DNA from: Monosporascus cannonballus
Taxonomy: Eukaryota; Ascomycota; Sordariomycetes; Xylariales
DNA length: 64,000 nucleotides
Assembly: GCA_004154925.1 (NCBI GenBank)
Contig: QJNS01000083.1
Location: forward strand, 62,001-126,000
Reading direction: 5' to 3'
Shown: in pieces, positions 20,326 to 32,580 of the stretch
How positions within the stretch are numbered: position 1 is the first letter of the stretch
How the letters are laid out: the number at the start of each line of letters is the position of its first letter
Notes under the pieces: generated by a model
What the model was told of the DNA's origin: nothing
Databases searched by the model: none
The model's input: only the letters and a program-made list of their open reading frames with translations
Program-made: the position numbers and the translations under genes

Positions 20326-23300
20326 TTACACATACCGCCCGGCGATCCTCCTATTCCTCTGCTCGACGCCCTTCTCCTTCCGCCTCTTTACCTTCTTCTC
20401 CATGCGGCCCCTCTTCCACTTGCCGAAGCGCTCGGGTTGGCTTACGGCCTCGATCTTGCGCTTCTTGCTGCGGGCCTCGCGCCGGCGCCGCGACTGCTCG
20501 CGCACCGCCAGCAGCGCCGCCGTGTAGGCGGCCGTGCCAACGAGTCGCTGCAAAGAGTCCATGGCCTCGGCCGCGCCCGTCCTGAGCGCCTCGTGACGCG
20601 TCCGGAACTGCTCGTCCGCCGAGTACGGCGCGGGGATCGAGGGGTCCGTGAGGTGCGCCAGCGGCGCGAGGAGCGCCTTTAGGGACGGCTGGAGGGACTG
20701 CGTGGGGAGCGTGCTCAGGAGGATGCCGAGGATCTCAAGCACCGCTACCTTGGGGATCAACGCCGGGGCTTTGGGTGGCGTCTCCTCAACGAGAATGTCA
20801 GAAAACCAGGTGAATAGGGTGAGGAGGGTGACGCGGCTGGAAGTTGTGTTGCCCTCCGTATCCTCTTCTTCCCCTTCTTTGCCAATGCCGCCCCATTCTT
20901 CTTCCTCAGATTCTTCGCCGTCACCACTTGGATCTGGTGAGTCACCATCTAGGGGACCGGCATCCATGAACGTGGAAAGCATCGCGATGATACGACTGGC
21001 CTCAGTAGCTAATGTCTCGTCCAAGGCAGGTGGGCCTTCCATGTGAGGTTGATCTTCGATATTAACGAGCAGAGAAACACCCTGGTTTTTCTTTTGCAAT
21101 TTTCTCTTCCATCTGGAGATAACTCCCGGGTTCAATACACCAACAGCGTGCGCTACTAATCGACTTATCATGGATGCATCCAGAGCGAGACCGTAGGATC
21201 CTGTGACGGGTTGAGTCAGGCCGGCCTCTTTGTGCTTCCGGTAGAAGTCCGCTAGGTATATTGTGAGGAGCCGCACACTAGAGAGCTTAACACCCGCGTC
21301 GGGATGGGAGAGGGGCCCAGGGATTAGTTGCCAAAGCGGTTCATGTGCCAGAACAATAGTAGGATGCTTCTCCGCAAGAATGGGCATAGTCTGTAGCACC
21401 GTATTGATCAAATCCGCATCTTTTGAGTACGTCGAGTAGTTCTCCAAGGTGTAAGCGGCGGCATTGATCAAGAGCTCCAGGTCTTTCCGGTCTTTCGATG
21501 CAGGCTCCCTGGCTTGGAAGTAAAGGGCAAAGGTCTGAACTGCAAGCCGCAGAACTGACAAATTATCGACTTGTTCCAACCAGTTCCGGACTAGCGTCAA
21601 GAACTTTGAAGTCCGTTCTTTGTCTGCCTCCCGAAAGATTTCCTTGATAAGCTCACCTGCTGCTAGCCGGCACTTCTCGCTGTCATCATTCGCTAGTACC
21701 ATGACGAGAGGGATGAAGCAGTTTGTGGCGATCTCCTGCACAAAGTCATCGGCAGACTTCATCAACAAAAGATGTATGACCTCCATGACTGACAGACGGC
21801 CACCTTCTCTCTCATATTTCAAGTTCGCCACAATGAAGCCTAGCTGTTTAGCCCACCTGTTCTTCTTCTGTGGGTAGTCCCGGAGAAACTGGAAGAACGC
21901 GCCCCGGGCCAGGTCCCGCGTGTTTTTGTCGTCGTTCGTGATCATGATGGTGCCAACATAATCTAGAGTGTCATAGACCGCGGCCGTCTCTATCCTCCTG
22001 TCGAGTACCGATCGGAGGAAATTGAACGTGACATGGCGGTACAACGGTTCTGTTAGATCGTCTTTGAGCTTGTCCAGGAGCATGTCGACGGCTGCGTCTT
22101 TGATGACTACGTCACGCCTATCTCGAAGGATAACCGATATGAGTTTAAGCGCGGTTTGGGCTAAGTCTGTTGTAGTGAACGTGGACATCGAGATGTTCTT
22201 CGTAGCCTCCTTGGCGGCTACCTTGTATAGCTTGCTAGCATCATCGGTCTTGAAGGGAACCTTGACCAAGACCGTCAGGAGCCTGAAGGCAGCTATTTTG
22301 ACTTCCTCTTCCCCTCCGACGATTGCGTCTCCCAATATTGGAATGAAGCCGGTTATGTTACCCGCATTCCGAAGGCTATCATGCTTCTTGAAGACAGATC
22401 GCAACACGTCGATCGCAAATCGGACGAGTTTGTACGTGTACTTGTTCGTTGTTCCACGGTCTCCGCTCTTCTTGGCGCCCTTCTGAACAAGATACCTCTT
22501 GAGTCTTGGATCCAGCTGTGGTTCAGCTTCTGGCTTTTCGCTCTCATAGACTTTCTGAATGATTTCGTAACAGAGCACTAGAGTATCCCTGCTTTCTGCA
22601 GCGGCGTTGCTGAGCAAGCCGTTGGCGATTCGCGACAAGAGCTCATCGATCTTGCGTACCATACGGAGGTCAAGCTTCTCAAGCAGTAAGGCCTGGATGG
22701 GACGAACAAGTTCGACGAGGTGGCTGACGGAAGCTGTACGAGCGATGAGCTCCATCGAATCCTGACTCTTGCTACTCTTGACTTCCTTCATCTTGCTCAC
22801 GTACTCCTCTGCATCCTTTTCCTGTCCTGTAACGCCGAAGATATCATCCATGATGATCGTAACGATGGTTTCGAGGCAGTAGTCGATGTCACCAGGTTTA
22901 AGATCGGGTATCACAGTAACGAGAATGGTGTGCATAGTATAAGACAAGACGTGGAGTTGGTAACCTTTCGTGAGAGCGCCTCGCAATTCATTGAGTACAA
23001 ATCCAAGGCAGGATGGGCCCAAGAGTAATGACATCTTCGCGAGCGTGTCCCGCGCCATTTCACGGGATTCCCATGCCTTGCTTCGTAGAATGTGGCATAT
23101 ATCTGTAAGAACACCGGGCAGCTTTTGGTTCAGAGATTCGACTGGGAGCAGCTTCAAGACTTTCACAACGATTATACCGACAGGCACCCGTGAGCTGACA
23201 GTCGTTTCGTCCTTTTCGTGTATGTAGTCCAGCAGAGATGGCAAAATGTTGTTCAGGACATCTTCGCTGAACTTCCCCAGTGTAGGCATTGTGCTGGCAA

Positions 23301-26300
23301 GGCGGCGTTTCTTCAACGGTGAGCTTGCCTCGGCACCGTCAATATTCACGGATTCTGAAGTCCTCTCCGCGGCTGCAAGGGACAGCGCATCGACAGTTTT
23401 GCCAAGTAATCGGACCAGTTGCTTCTGAAGGTCTGGCTTCGACTCTATACAGTTGATGTATCTCCGCAAGATCGCGCGGTACTGTGGCCACTCCAGAGAA
23501 ACGGCCAACTCGGCAATGGTAGTCCCGGCCTGGGCTCCAACACCACGGTCATCACCACCATCCTCTCGATTGAAGATGAAGTGCTCTAAGAGGGGAATGA
23601 ACACGTGGGCTATATTGCGGCTGCTTAGTTCGGCTTGGTGGTTAACCTTTGGTAGTAACTGAAGCGCTCTCATCTGTCTTGTAGTAGCAGGACTTAGGAT
23701 ATCGAAGAAGAAACTTGTTTCTGACTCCTTCATATCGGAGCTCGGGTTAAGTCCGACCAGGTCATTGACAAGAGCCGAGCCCGGCATCTTCGATACCAAA
23801 AATCCAAGGAGCCTCATAGTCTCGCGCCTTACCGTCTCCGAAGGCTCACGTACATTTGACTGAATAACCGGATACACGACACTCGAAAGCATATTCTCGT
23901 ATCTCTCTTTCTCTTGGTCGCCCGCCAAGGCAGCTTCTTCGATGAATCTACAGAGGCAATCTGCGGAGTTTGACGATAAAATTCCGTACTCTTCATCGTT
24001 CTTAATATGGAAAGCCATGTTTTGGACCAATGGCTCCCAGTTTTGAGCAGTAAATGGGATTTCCCTAGACTTCGAGATAGCATTGAAAGCTCTTAGACGC
24101 GTCTCATAGTCAGGTTCATCAATGCGGCTCCCTTTGTAGGAGTTGAGCTCAAAACAGAGTTCGGAAACCTCCAAGGATGCCGCTGAATCCTGGGCGAGCA
24201 CCTTGAGAATCCGAGGGAGAGCCTCCCGACTACTGCGGTCCTTGAAGAAACTGAAAAGAGTCGCGATGGTCGAGTAGATGTAATCAGCCAGAACTGAACT
24301 AATCGACCCTTTACCAATTTTGAGGAGATTTTCGAGCATCGAGAGAACGTTCCCTTTGATCTTGGGGTTGACGCGTCGTGAAGGTTGGTTAAGGAGGTAG
24401 ATTGAAACGTCAACAAGGTCCTCAACGTGACCGGACTCCTGCATCATCGGAGAGAGTTCGATCACAGCCTCTACGCAAGCCCCCAGTAGATCCTTACCAG
24501 TATCCACTTGCGCCTTGAGAACACTGCTGATTCCGGTTAAGATAACATTTGCGTTGGGGCCCAGCAGTTCTTCTCTGATGAGCTCGTTGAATTCAAACTC
24601 TGCGGCGGGCATCTGAGAGAGCTTCACGATATTGCGAATGATGCTTAGCGCAAAGATTTTGACCTCCTCCTTCGTCTTCGCCATCGTCAAACATTCTGCC
24701 AATTTTGGAATAATCTTCCTGTCACTGATGAAAAACATGGCCGTACTTGGGATGAGCGATATAATGGATAGCAATTGAAGTGTTCCGGACACACCCTCCG
24801 TGTTCTCCACCGGGAGATTCTCGATCCTTGGGCCGATGATCTCTCGAATTATAAGATCCTTGTAAGGGTTCCAGTCGAAGTTGGGAGCCTGGCGCAAAAG
24901 TGCGATCAAACATTTCAGTGAGGCGTTCCGGGCAACTCGATGCAAAGAAGTCTGCGAGACGTCATCTGCTTCTTCTTCTTCTTCTTCCCCCTCTTCGCCG
25001 TTGCCTTGCCGCAGTTTCCGACAAGAGCGTACGAGGCAGTACAGTACAGCATTTAGCACCTTGCTTATGTACGGGAAAACATACTCGCCGAGTTCTTGGA
25101 TCATGGCTTCCATCATCCTCAGAAATCCAGCTTGCTTTCGAACAGCGAGAATATCGTAGTCCAGAACATCCTCACGGATTCCAGAGTCTTCAACGATCTG
25201 GACCCCGCGAAGCTCACCGAGTGCAATATCGAGAAAGTCCCCCATATCATCGACACTGAGATGCCTGAGAACAGCAAGCCTCGCTGCATGTTGTCCGCTA
25301 CGGCCGCTTGCGATGCCTTTTTTAGAGACAGTCCTGCCGTATAGCAACCTCAGTAAGACAGGCATCAAATCAGATCGATGCTCGGGCTGTATCTGCTTCT
25401 CTCCTTGGAATAGTAGCGTAAGTTCATTCTTGAACTTGGCCTCATCTAAAAGAGCTTCGAGATTCTCCTGGTACGGAGTAATACCATCCTGTTTCCATGT
25501 CAAGATTGCCCTGAGGGCAGTCTTCTGTACGTCTGAATCTCCATTCGCAAGTTGTCCAAGTAATGATTGATATACTTGCTGGCTGTGATAGAGGACCTTG
25601 GGGTTCGAGAATTGTGCAAAGACGCCGAGAAGAGCCTTCCTGTCAAAGACAGACCATGACTCCCCAGAAGCCTGATCCGTTGCCTCGGCAGGGCCATCCT
25701 GCTGTTCGTCGGTATTGAGACTCCAGTAGAGGAAGAAAGGGACTAATCTACGAGACTTCTTCTCGGCTAACGCCGGGGCAGCTGAGAGAACCTTCAACGC
25801 CTGTGACCGTGCGCTAGGCGAGAGTTCGGGCACGAGACGCTGGATGTCCTCGAATGCTTCTAGCAGGATCTCAGCGGGGTTGGTAACAACGTGTTCTACG
25901 GCCTTAGCCCGATTATGTAACTTTGCGAGGTTGAGGCACTCGAAATCTGTTAGCCCCCCATGCAACGAAGCTGTTGCGTCTTTCGCCGGCCCTTCCCAAT
26001 GCTTTGACGGGTTTTTCAGCCACCGAAAAGCGATGTCAGACACAGCTTCCTCACCGGGTTTAGTCTGGCTAATTTGCGACAGAGCATCCACGGCAGCATC
26101 CCAGACTGGTGCTAAGCGCACAGTCAACATACCGAAGAAGAACGAAGGTACTGCATGCTGAAGCCAGGAATCCCGCGTCAATTGGGGATAATTCATGGCT
26201 AGCTTGCGAATATACATCGTGATAGCGCGTACACTCTGTAAATCCAGGGGCATCTCCTCGGTTTGAAGCATAATCGCAAGACACTCTAGCTGATCCGGCG

Positions 26301-28421
26301 CCACGTCAAGCTTGCCAAGCAGTCTCAAGGAGGCCAATCTGTGTTCGTGCGAGGGCGTCGATAGGTTCTCCACGAGACTCTTCAGCAGGGGGTCCTCGTT
26401 TTCATGGCTACCACTGCTATCACTCCGTGAGGGGGAACTCGAGGCGTAGTGGACACATTCTTCGTAGGCAATCATTGCTTCTAAAAAGCCCGTGAGGCGA
26501 TGATATCGCGGAGCTGCCGCTCGAAGCAGAGGGCCAATAGAACTATCCACCTGGCCCGTAACTCTGCTCATTCTCAGATAAGCAGCAAAGCCCTGGCTCA
26601 CGATGAAGTGCGCCTCTTCGGTAGCATGCGACGAAGATGGCCGGAGTGCCAATTTCAATTTTCTCAACAGGATATCCGCAATAGGACCGTAAGTCGAAGG
26701 TCGGACGGTTGTGGACTCGAGTAGCTTGAGAAGAGCCGAGTATTTTGGAAGACATCTATCATGCCAAGTCTTAGGGTCCTTATTGTAAGTGCTGGAGGCC
26801 CCTTGCTCCGGGAAGGGGGAAATTTCCAAACGCTCAAATTTGCTCACAATCTGATCTTGCCAAGACTGCGGCAACTGAAAACGTTCGGCATCTCTGGTTG
26901 ACGGCAAGCCGCCCGACTCAACCATACGGGGGAGAGACACACATAGCATATCCTCGTTCGAGGCGTCGGACCAATGCATAACGACGAACCTGTCAACGCA
27001 GATTAGCCATGGGATGTGCAGGGCAAACCAGAGTTAACGTACTTTTGGAACTCTTTTAAGAAAAGACTGCGGAACCTCGTGGCGTCCAGATCGGCGAAAT
27101 ACGAGCAGAATGGTATAAACCATCCCATCAGCGGCTCTCGCGTCATGACATTAATAAAATCCGTAATGAACGGGATAGCGACGTCCATGGGAGAATTAGC
27201 CCATATAATGGCTATATTCACAACGATCTGTTGCCATACAGCTGGTGAGGCTCTAGCATCGAGACTATGCCGATCTTTGGAAATACCGTTCAAAGCGTCC
27301 CGCAGAGACTTCAGAAGCAGTGGCCAGTCGGCTATTCGATTCCCTTTTCGGACTCCAGATATCGTTCCCAGGAGTCGGACGTAAAGACAATACCGGAGCG
27401 GGTTTTCGGCAAGACGTCCGTCTTTGTTTGCGAGATTTACTACGGACACCGCAATTGGACCAAAAGTCTCGGCGGTTGTATGATGAACAATGCTCACGAG
27501 CACGCCGGTGACCAGGTCGGACCAGGTCATTGGTTCCGAGGCTATGCTTTCTTCATCCGGCACTGCCTTAATCAATGCCCTGACGATCTCGGGTCCCGCT
27601 GTATGTATGCCTTGTCCATGGCCTTTGATAGCCTCAGCGAAAGTCGTCATTAACCCGTGGTAGAACAGGCCCATCTGTCGGGTCTCCCTAGCCGATCCCA
27701 GATCAACTCTAGCATGCTCAATCAGGCAAGGCAATGCCTTCTCCCGGTTAGCTGGAGCAGCAGCTTTCCGAACAAGGAAGCTCAGAGCCTCTGCAGCGAA
27801 GCGAGCAATATGTGGTGGGTTTCGTGACTTGCCGAGTAAGGGTGCCAGGGCGTCGTAGGTAGGTCGCAGGTCCGGAACTAAGAGTTTTGATAAGTATTTG
27901 AAGAGGAAAGCCAGGCAACCGAAGGTCCATTCGACCACGGCGGCATCTTGGGGACGACTAGCGATCTCGGTGATCAGACTTAGAGCAGTCGGGTAATGCT
28001 TCTCGAATCGAGCGCCAAGATCATGCGCGAAGGCGGTTAGGAGGTCCAGAAGCGCTTCTAAAGATTCCTTCTCCTGCGCCGAGATATACCTGGCCAGCAA
28101 TTCCATAATCTTAGCCTCAAAGTGCAAGATCTGAGGCAGACTCTCGCAAAGAGGCATCACCTCCTTCCGGAAGGAGGTGAAGTCTTTGGATATGTTCAGG
28201 TCGGACCATTTTTCTAATCCGTTTCTAAAATAGGACGTCGTCGCCTGAAGGTCTTCGACATCGAGATCGTGTCGGCGCACTTTGCGCAAAGGGTCAAGAG
28301 AATGGAGCTTCGATACTTTCGTAGAAAAAGACTCCCATCGGTGGTTCCTTTGGTGGGGAGTACTCGCCTTGCCCTTCCGGGACTTGACTATGCGCCCCGA
28401 ATTCACGGCCTTGGAGGGCAT
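20326..28421 (-). CDS. UTP20: UTP20, U3 snoRNP / small-subunit processome HEAT-repeat protein
   Basis: UTP20 is a giant helical-repeat protein of the nucleolar 90S pre-ribosome needed for 18S rRNA maturation. Two long frames are one gene: exon 1 is 28421-27043 and exon 2 is 26989-20326, with a 53-bp GT-AG intron (26990-27042) joining ...KEFQK to FVVMHWSDAS in phase. The product is about 2,680 residues, normal for fungi. I chose MPSKAVNSGR (28421) over the in-frame ATG 66 bases upstream because the family starts close to this basic segment. Landmarks are HRWESFSTKVSKLHSLDPLR at the N-terminus, HEAT/ARM-like helices throughout, two acidic runs (near residues 1,125 and 2,490), and a lysine/arginine-rich C-terminus (FGKWKRGRMEKKVKRRKEKG) expected of a nucleolar protein. 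The first acidic run is encoded by a CTT microsatellite near 24,970. It is head to head with the Drn1-like gene. Confidence 0.93.
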
Positions 28422-28969
28422 CTCGACGGTTGGGACTGTCCTCCCTGTGCTTACAATCAACCGAGCGCACCTCTCTTTGCTGCGCAATGAAATTGATAGA
28501 TTATGTCGGATGTTTACGCCCCCACTGGCCCTCCGGACTGGAAGGCGGACGAAAGTCCAACTTTTTTCTTAGATAAGTGATAAGATAAATTGATAAGTCG
28601 CAGTGCCAAGGAAGACGCACTTTATCCTAATTATTGGTTTCGAAGTATAGGTACCTACCCAGGTAAGATTAGTAAGAACCAGTTTGACATATGTACAGCG
28701 AGGTAAGACGATTTCTTAGACGAATTCTTTCCTACCTAGGTACCTAGGTAGTTAAGTAGCCTGGAAGATTTAGATCCACCTGCGACTTAGACCTTCCCGA
28801 AGACAAGTTCACTGTGTGGTATGCGCGTCACAGCTACTTCGTGGTCGCCTTCGTCACGTCGCAGGCGCTTAAAGCTATCATCTACCTAGGAGTTATCAAG
28901 TGATTGGAGAGATTGCTGCCTCCTACAAGATCAATTCAACTAGCCCTTGCATATTCCGCGCGATCCATC
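28422..28969. promoter_or_regulatory. Bidirectional promoter region with CCTAGG repeats
   Basis: These 548 bases separate the divergent starts of UTP20 and the Drn1-like gene. The core holds CTACCTAGGTACCTAGGTA (28732-28750), two overlapping copies of a TACCTAGGTA palindrome, plus a related GGTACCTACCCAGGTAAG just upstream (28650-28667) and CTACCTAGGAG near 28881. Such palindromes could be protein-binding sites or simply common fungal intergenic repeats. Shared control of two RNA-processing genes is an inference. Confidence 0.45.
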
Positions 28970-30731
28970 ATGGCAGCCAAGATGTAAGAGCGCGCGTCCG
29001 CTAGTCGTGTATACGAATTGGACTGATTAAGCGCATATAGTATCGTGCTCGGAAGTCTTAATGGCAATTTTGAGTCGGCCTTCAAGAAACTCGCGACTCT
29101 CCATGCCAAGCAGCGCTTCTCCTTCGCTATTATCACTGGCAACCTGTTCAGTGCGGAGCAAGATGCGGACTCTCTTTTGCGCCTGCTCAACGGTCAAGTC
29201 GATGTACCGCTTTCGACGTATTTCACTGTCGGCACCAACCCCTTACCCGAGCAGGTCATTGAGCGCGTCGAGAAAGGCGAGGATGTACGCCAGCTCTTTT
29301 CCAGGTACTATATCTCGTAGTTGCTCCTAATGCTAATGACATTTATACTTCTAGGTTTGCGAGAATCTTCACTTCCTTGGAAAGCGCAGTGTCACTAAGA
29401 CCTCCGATGGCATACGTATCGTGGCACTTGGCGGAGTTCTCGACAAGAACATAGTGGGCGGCCAATCCAAGGAGCAGCATCTGCCACTCCATACCGCCGA
29501 CGACGCCAGAATACTTCGTGGTGCGAACTTCGCCGACATTCTGCTGACTACCATATGGCCTTCCGGAGTCTGGACCGGCTCTAACGTCTCTCTTACGCCT
29601 GAGAACCAGACAGCAATTGCCAGCTCCGAAGAGGTAGCCGAGCTATGCTCGGCTCTGAAGCCCCGCTACCATTTCTCCACTTCTCCCAGCGACTTCTTTT
29701 ACGAGCGTGAGCCCTTCTTTCATCCTCCCAGCCCGGAGTCGGATGATAAGCCTGTCACTCGCTTCATCTCACTCGCACCATTTGGCAACCCGGCTAAGGA
29801 GAAAGCTCTGTACGCATTCAACCTTCAGACCAGAGAGGCTGCTTCGTCTATCCCGGCAGGTAGCACCGTGTCGCCATTTTTAGCACGGACAAATCCGAGA
29901 AAGCGCAACGCACCCCATGACTCCGGTGGTCAGTATGGCCGATTCGCCAATGGTCATGACCACCACGGGAACGGTCATCACGCACGCCGCCGAAAGGGTG
30001 AGCGAGGCCCTCTGCCTGGGCCTGATCAATGCTTCTTTTGCCTTAGTAACGCAAACCTGGATACGCACATGATCTGCTCCATCGGTGAAGAGAGCTACGT
30101 GACTACCGCAAAAGGTCCCTTGCCAGCGTCCGATACCTTTGCCTCATCAGGCCTCTCCTTCCCTTGCCACCAACTCATCATTCCCCTTCCCCACGAACCC
30201 ACTTTCCATCAAATGGCGGGAGACGCCAACAGGATTTACCAGGAGATGAACAGGTTCAAGGAGGCGTTGCAGGCAATGGTCACGACCCAGTCGAGACATA
30301 AACTCGGCGCCGTCACCTGGGAGATCAGCCGGCAGACGGGTGTCCATCTCCATTGGCAATTCCTGCCTGTATCCATTGACCTGCTCCGGAAGGGGCTTGT
30401 CGAGGCTGGTTTCAAGGTCGAGGCTGAGAACCGCAACTTTCCACCGTTTCAGGAAACGGAGCTCGGTTCCAGCGTCGATGAAACCTCCGACTACTTCCGC
30501 GTGTGGCTTTGGTCCGACGATGGCGACACTGGTATCCGTAGTAAGGAATTGGTCATGCGTCTAGACGAAGGCATCCGTTTCGATCTACAGTTCGGCCGAA
30601 GGGTCATGGCGAAGCTGCTAGGTCTTGAGGATCGGCTGTACTGGCAGGACGTGGTCCAGTCGGTTGCTGATGAAACTCAGGATGTCGAGAAGTTCAAAGA
30701 GGTCTTCAAGCCCTGGGACTTTGCTGCATAG
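28970..30731 (+). CDS. DRN1: Drn1/CWF19L1-type RNA-processing protein
   Basis: Drn1/CWF19L1 proteins associate with the intron-lariat spliceosome and debranching enzyme Dbr1. Three exons are inferred: 28970-28983 (14 bases, coding MAAK plus two bases), 29041-29284 and 29355-30731, with GT-AG introns of 57 and 70 bp, giving 544 residues. The N-terminal Dbr1-like domain starts MAAKIIVLGSLNGNFESAF and contains FAIITGNLF. The CwfJ C-terminal domain 1 runs from about 300 to 430, with CFFC at 312-315, FPCHQLIIPLPHEPT (His358) and the HIT-like pair GVHLHWQ (His417, His419). CwfJ domain 2 follows to the C-terminus, ending KPWDFAA. The linker at about 260-300 is Arg/His/Gly-rich and disordered. The splice from GEDV to CENLHFLGKR is the only one that keeps frame. 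This is the last gene before the transposon block. Confidence 0.93.
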
Positions 30732-31522
30732 AGTGCGCAAATTGAGGTTCGGCGTTAACAGGTCGGAAGAGTATTGGCGATACCCACTTTAGCATCTATA
30801 TGGCATCTGGTTGTGGAGTATGGCGTTTATCAAAACATATAGATTAGTCATACTGCGGTTGGCTAGAGTCCTCAGCAACCCTGAGAATTATTCTCTGCTG
30901 AATTTCTAGGAAGGTCGGGAGCGCAGGACACGACAACTCCTTGCGCTGACATGGACAAGAATCCAGATTTGCCTGGATGGTTCCTAGACAGACTGGATAT
31001 GCCATCTCCTATCTTATAGGGTTAGCAATCTGTTATAAGCGGAGTTCATTCATGGAGGCACTTTGCCTGCTTTAAGTATTCAATCCGGCGACCTACTAAC
31101 TAGATCAACGCCGGGACATCTATTCTAGACGGACTTCAAATCGTGTCTTGGATGATTTCCTTTACCGTAGGATTTGGTTCTTGCCTAGCTCGCTCTTTAG
31201 CCTTACTTGGGGTTCTAACACTATGTCACAGATTATCTTATTACTGTCAGCTGTTAGACCTAGCTGAAGTCGATCAAACAGCTAAGCCTTGGCTTAATTT
31301 GATCATCTACTAAAAAGAGGTTACTTTATACACCCTCAGTATCTTTTCCTCTTAGCTATAGATATATTTACATATATCAAAAGAGATTTATTACTTTCAC
31401 CTTTTATTTAAAACTTTTTACAAAATTAACTTCTTAATACATTTTTAACATATGTTTTTATATATAATATTAAAATTTCATAATCATAAATCTGCTTCGT
31501 ATTTTTTTCGAATTTTACTTTA
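30732..31522. other. Boundary between the gene-rich and AT-rich compartments
   Basis: The first ~600 bases keep ordinary composition and include the 3' region of the Drn1-like gene. From about 31,370 the sequence becomes strongly AT-rich and stays so up to the start of the element 2 LTR at 31523. No gene or RNA is seen. The last five bases, CTTTA (31518-31522), are one copy of the element 2 target duplication. Confidence 0.7.
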
Positions 31523-31837
31523 TGTCATGACCCAGCGAGCCACGGTCTACAGAAACGGTCTGCCACGACCCAACCACAAGTGCGCGGTGGGGCAGGTCAC
31601 GTGATGGATCACCAACTCACTGGTGGTGAGCCAGTGAGCCGGATCAAGATATATACGCTCATTATTTCCATTGTCTAGATAGCTTCAGCTTGCAATATGA
31701 CATCGTTACCCAAGGCACCCTTGGAATTACGAGACGTGACACGTTATTGTATCCATTGCTACAGAGTCCCACGATACTCCTGCCAACATAAACCCGTACG
31801 ACTAAGGTTTAATAGTTGGTTAAATTTTAAGCCGTTA
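31523..31837 (+). repeat. 5' LTR of element 2, little affected by RIP
   Basis: It begins TGTCATGACCCAGCGAGCC and runs to ...AAGCCGTTA, where the DNA transposon begins. It keeps C- and G-rich words (GCCACGGTC, GCGCGGTGGGGCAGG) that are changed to T or A in several other copies. It has one copy of a ~36-bp unit around CACTGGTGGTGAGCCAGTGAGC, against three in its partner at 53413-53798. Confidence 0.85.
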
Positions 31838-31930
31838 TCCGACGGAGGGCCATAGGGAGTTAGTTGCAACAATTTTTTAGTGGGTCAATTAGCCTAGAAC
31901 AGCAACTAAGCCCACTAAGGCTCCACTAAG

Positions 31931-32137
31931 TTGCGCTACTTCACAGAAACGTATGTGCGGGGGTGCTCCAAATATCGACGTCAACGATATTGCTATCTTT
32001 TCCTTCCGTTCAATACTAGGTTTCCTGCCAATTTTCGGTATAAAATCAGGCCAAAAATGGGCCCGAAGCGGAAAACTGCAGACGTTAAAATAGAATCACA
32101 AATTCCAGCCGTACAGCTGGACCTTGATGCGTATTAA
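31931..32137 (+). pseudogene. Truncated 5' end of a transposase ORF
   Basis: The frame from about 32057 reads MGPKRKTADVKIESQIPA and ends at a TAA just before element 1. It lies inside the left end of the TIR transposon and is little affected by RIP. The basic start and following amphipathic helix fit the N-terminus of a pogo/Fot1 transposase. The rest of the gene lies beyond element 1, from 38863, and is heavily decayed. Codons upstream of 32057 are probably untranslated leader. Confidence 0.45.
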
Positions 32138-32157
32138 AAAAAACTCTATAGATAAAG

Positions 32158-32580
32158 TGTTATGACCTAACGGTCTTGGCTTCCTCGCGGACGGACGGGG
32201 CCACGAAACGACAAAGCCCCGACCACCGCTAAGAAGTCACGTAACCGGCTTAATGGTCTCAAGGTGCCAAATACCTTAAGCTCCCTAAGCCGGCAAAGGG
32301 GCTCAAAGGGCTTAATAGGCTTAAGGGTTTAAGCCGCTTAAGCACCTTAAGCCAAAACGAAAATATATATATTTATTATTTTTATAATTTAAATAACTTT
32401 AATTTATAATATTTATTAATATGAATCCTTTATAATATAATATTATTATTTAAAATATTTTTAATATTATAAAACGTAATATAATTATTATATTTATTAT
32501 TTAAATTTTTACGATATTTCTATTAATATAAACCCGTATAATTAAGGTTTAATAATTAGTTAAACTTTTTCGCCGTTATA
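32158..32580 (+). repeat. 5' LTR of element 1 (U3 type A)
   Basis: It starts TGTTATGACCTAACGGTC and ends CGCCGTTATA, where the final TA was probably CA. The first ~180 bases retain GC-rich words (CTCGCGGACGGACGGGGCC), whereas its partner is more mutated. U3 carries short CTTAAG/GGCTTAA repeats. The last ~150 bases (R-U5) are shared with the other gypsy LTRs in the window. Confidence 0.88.
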
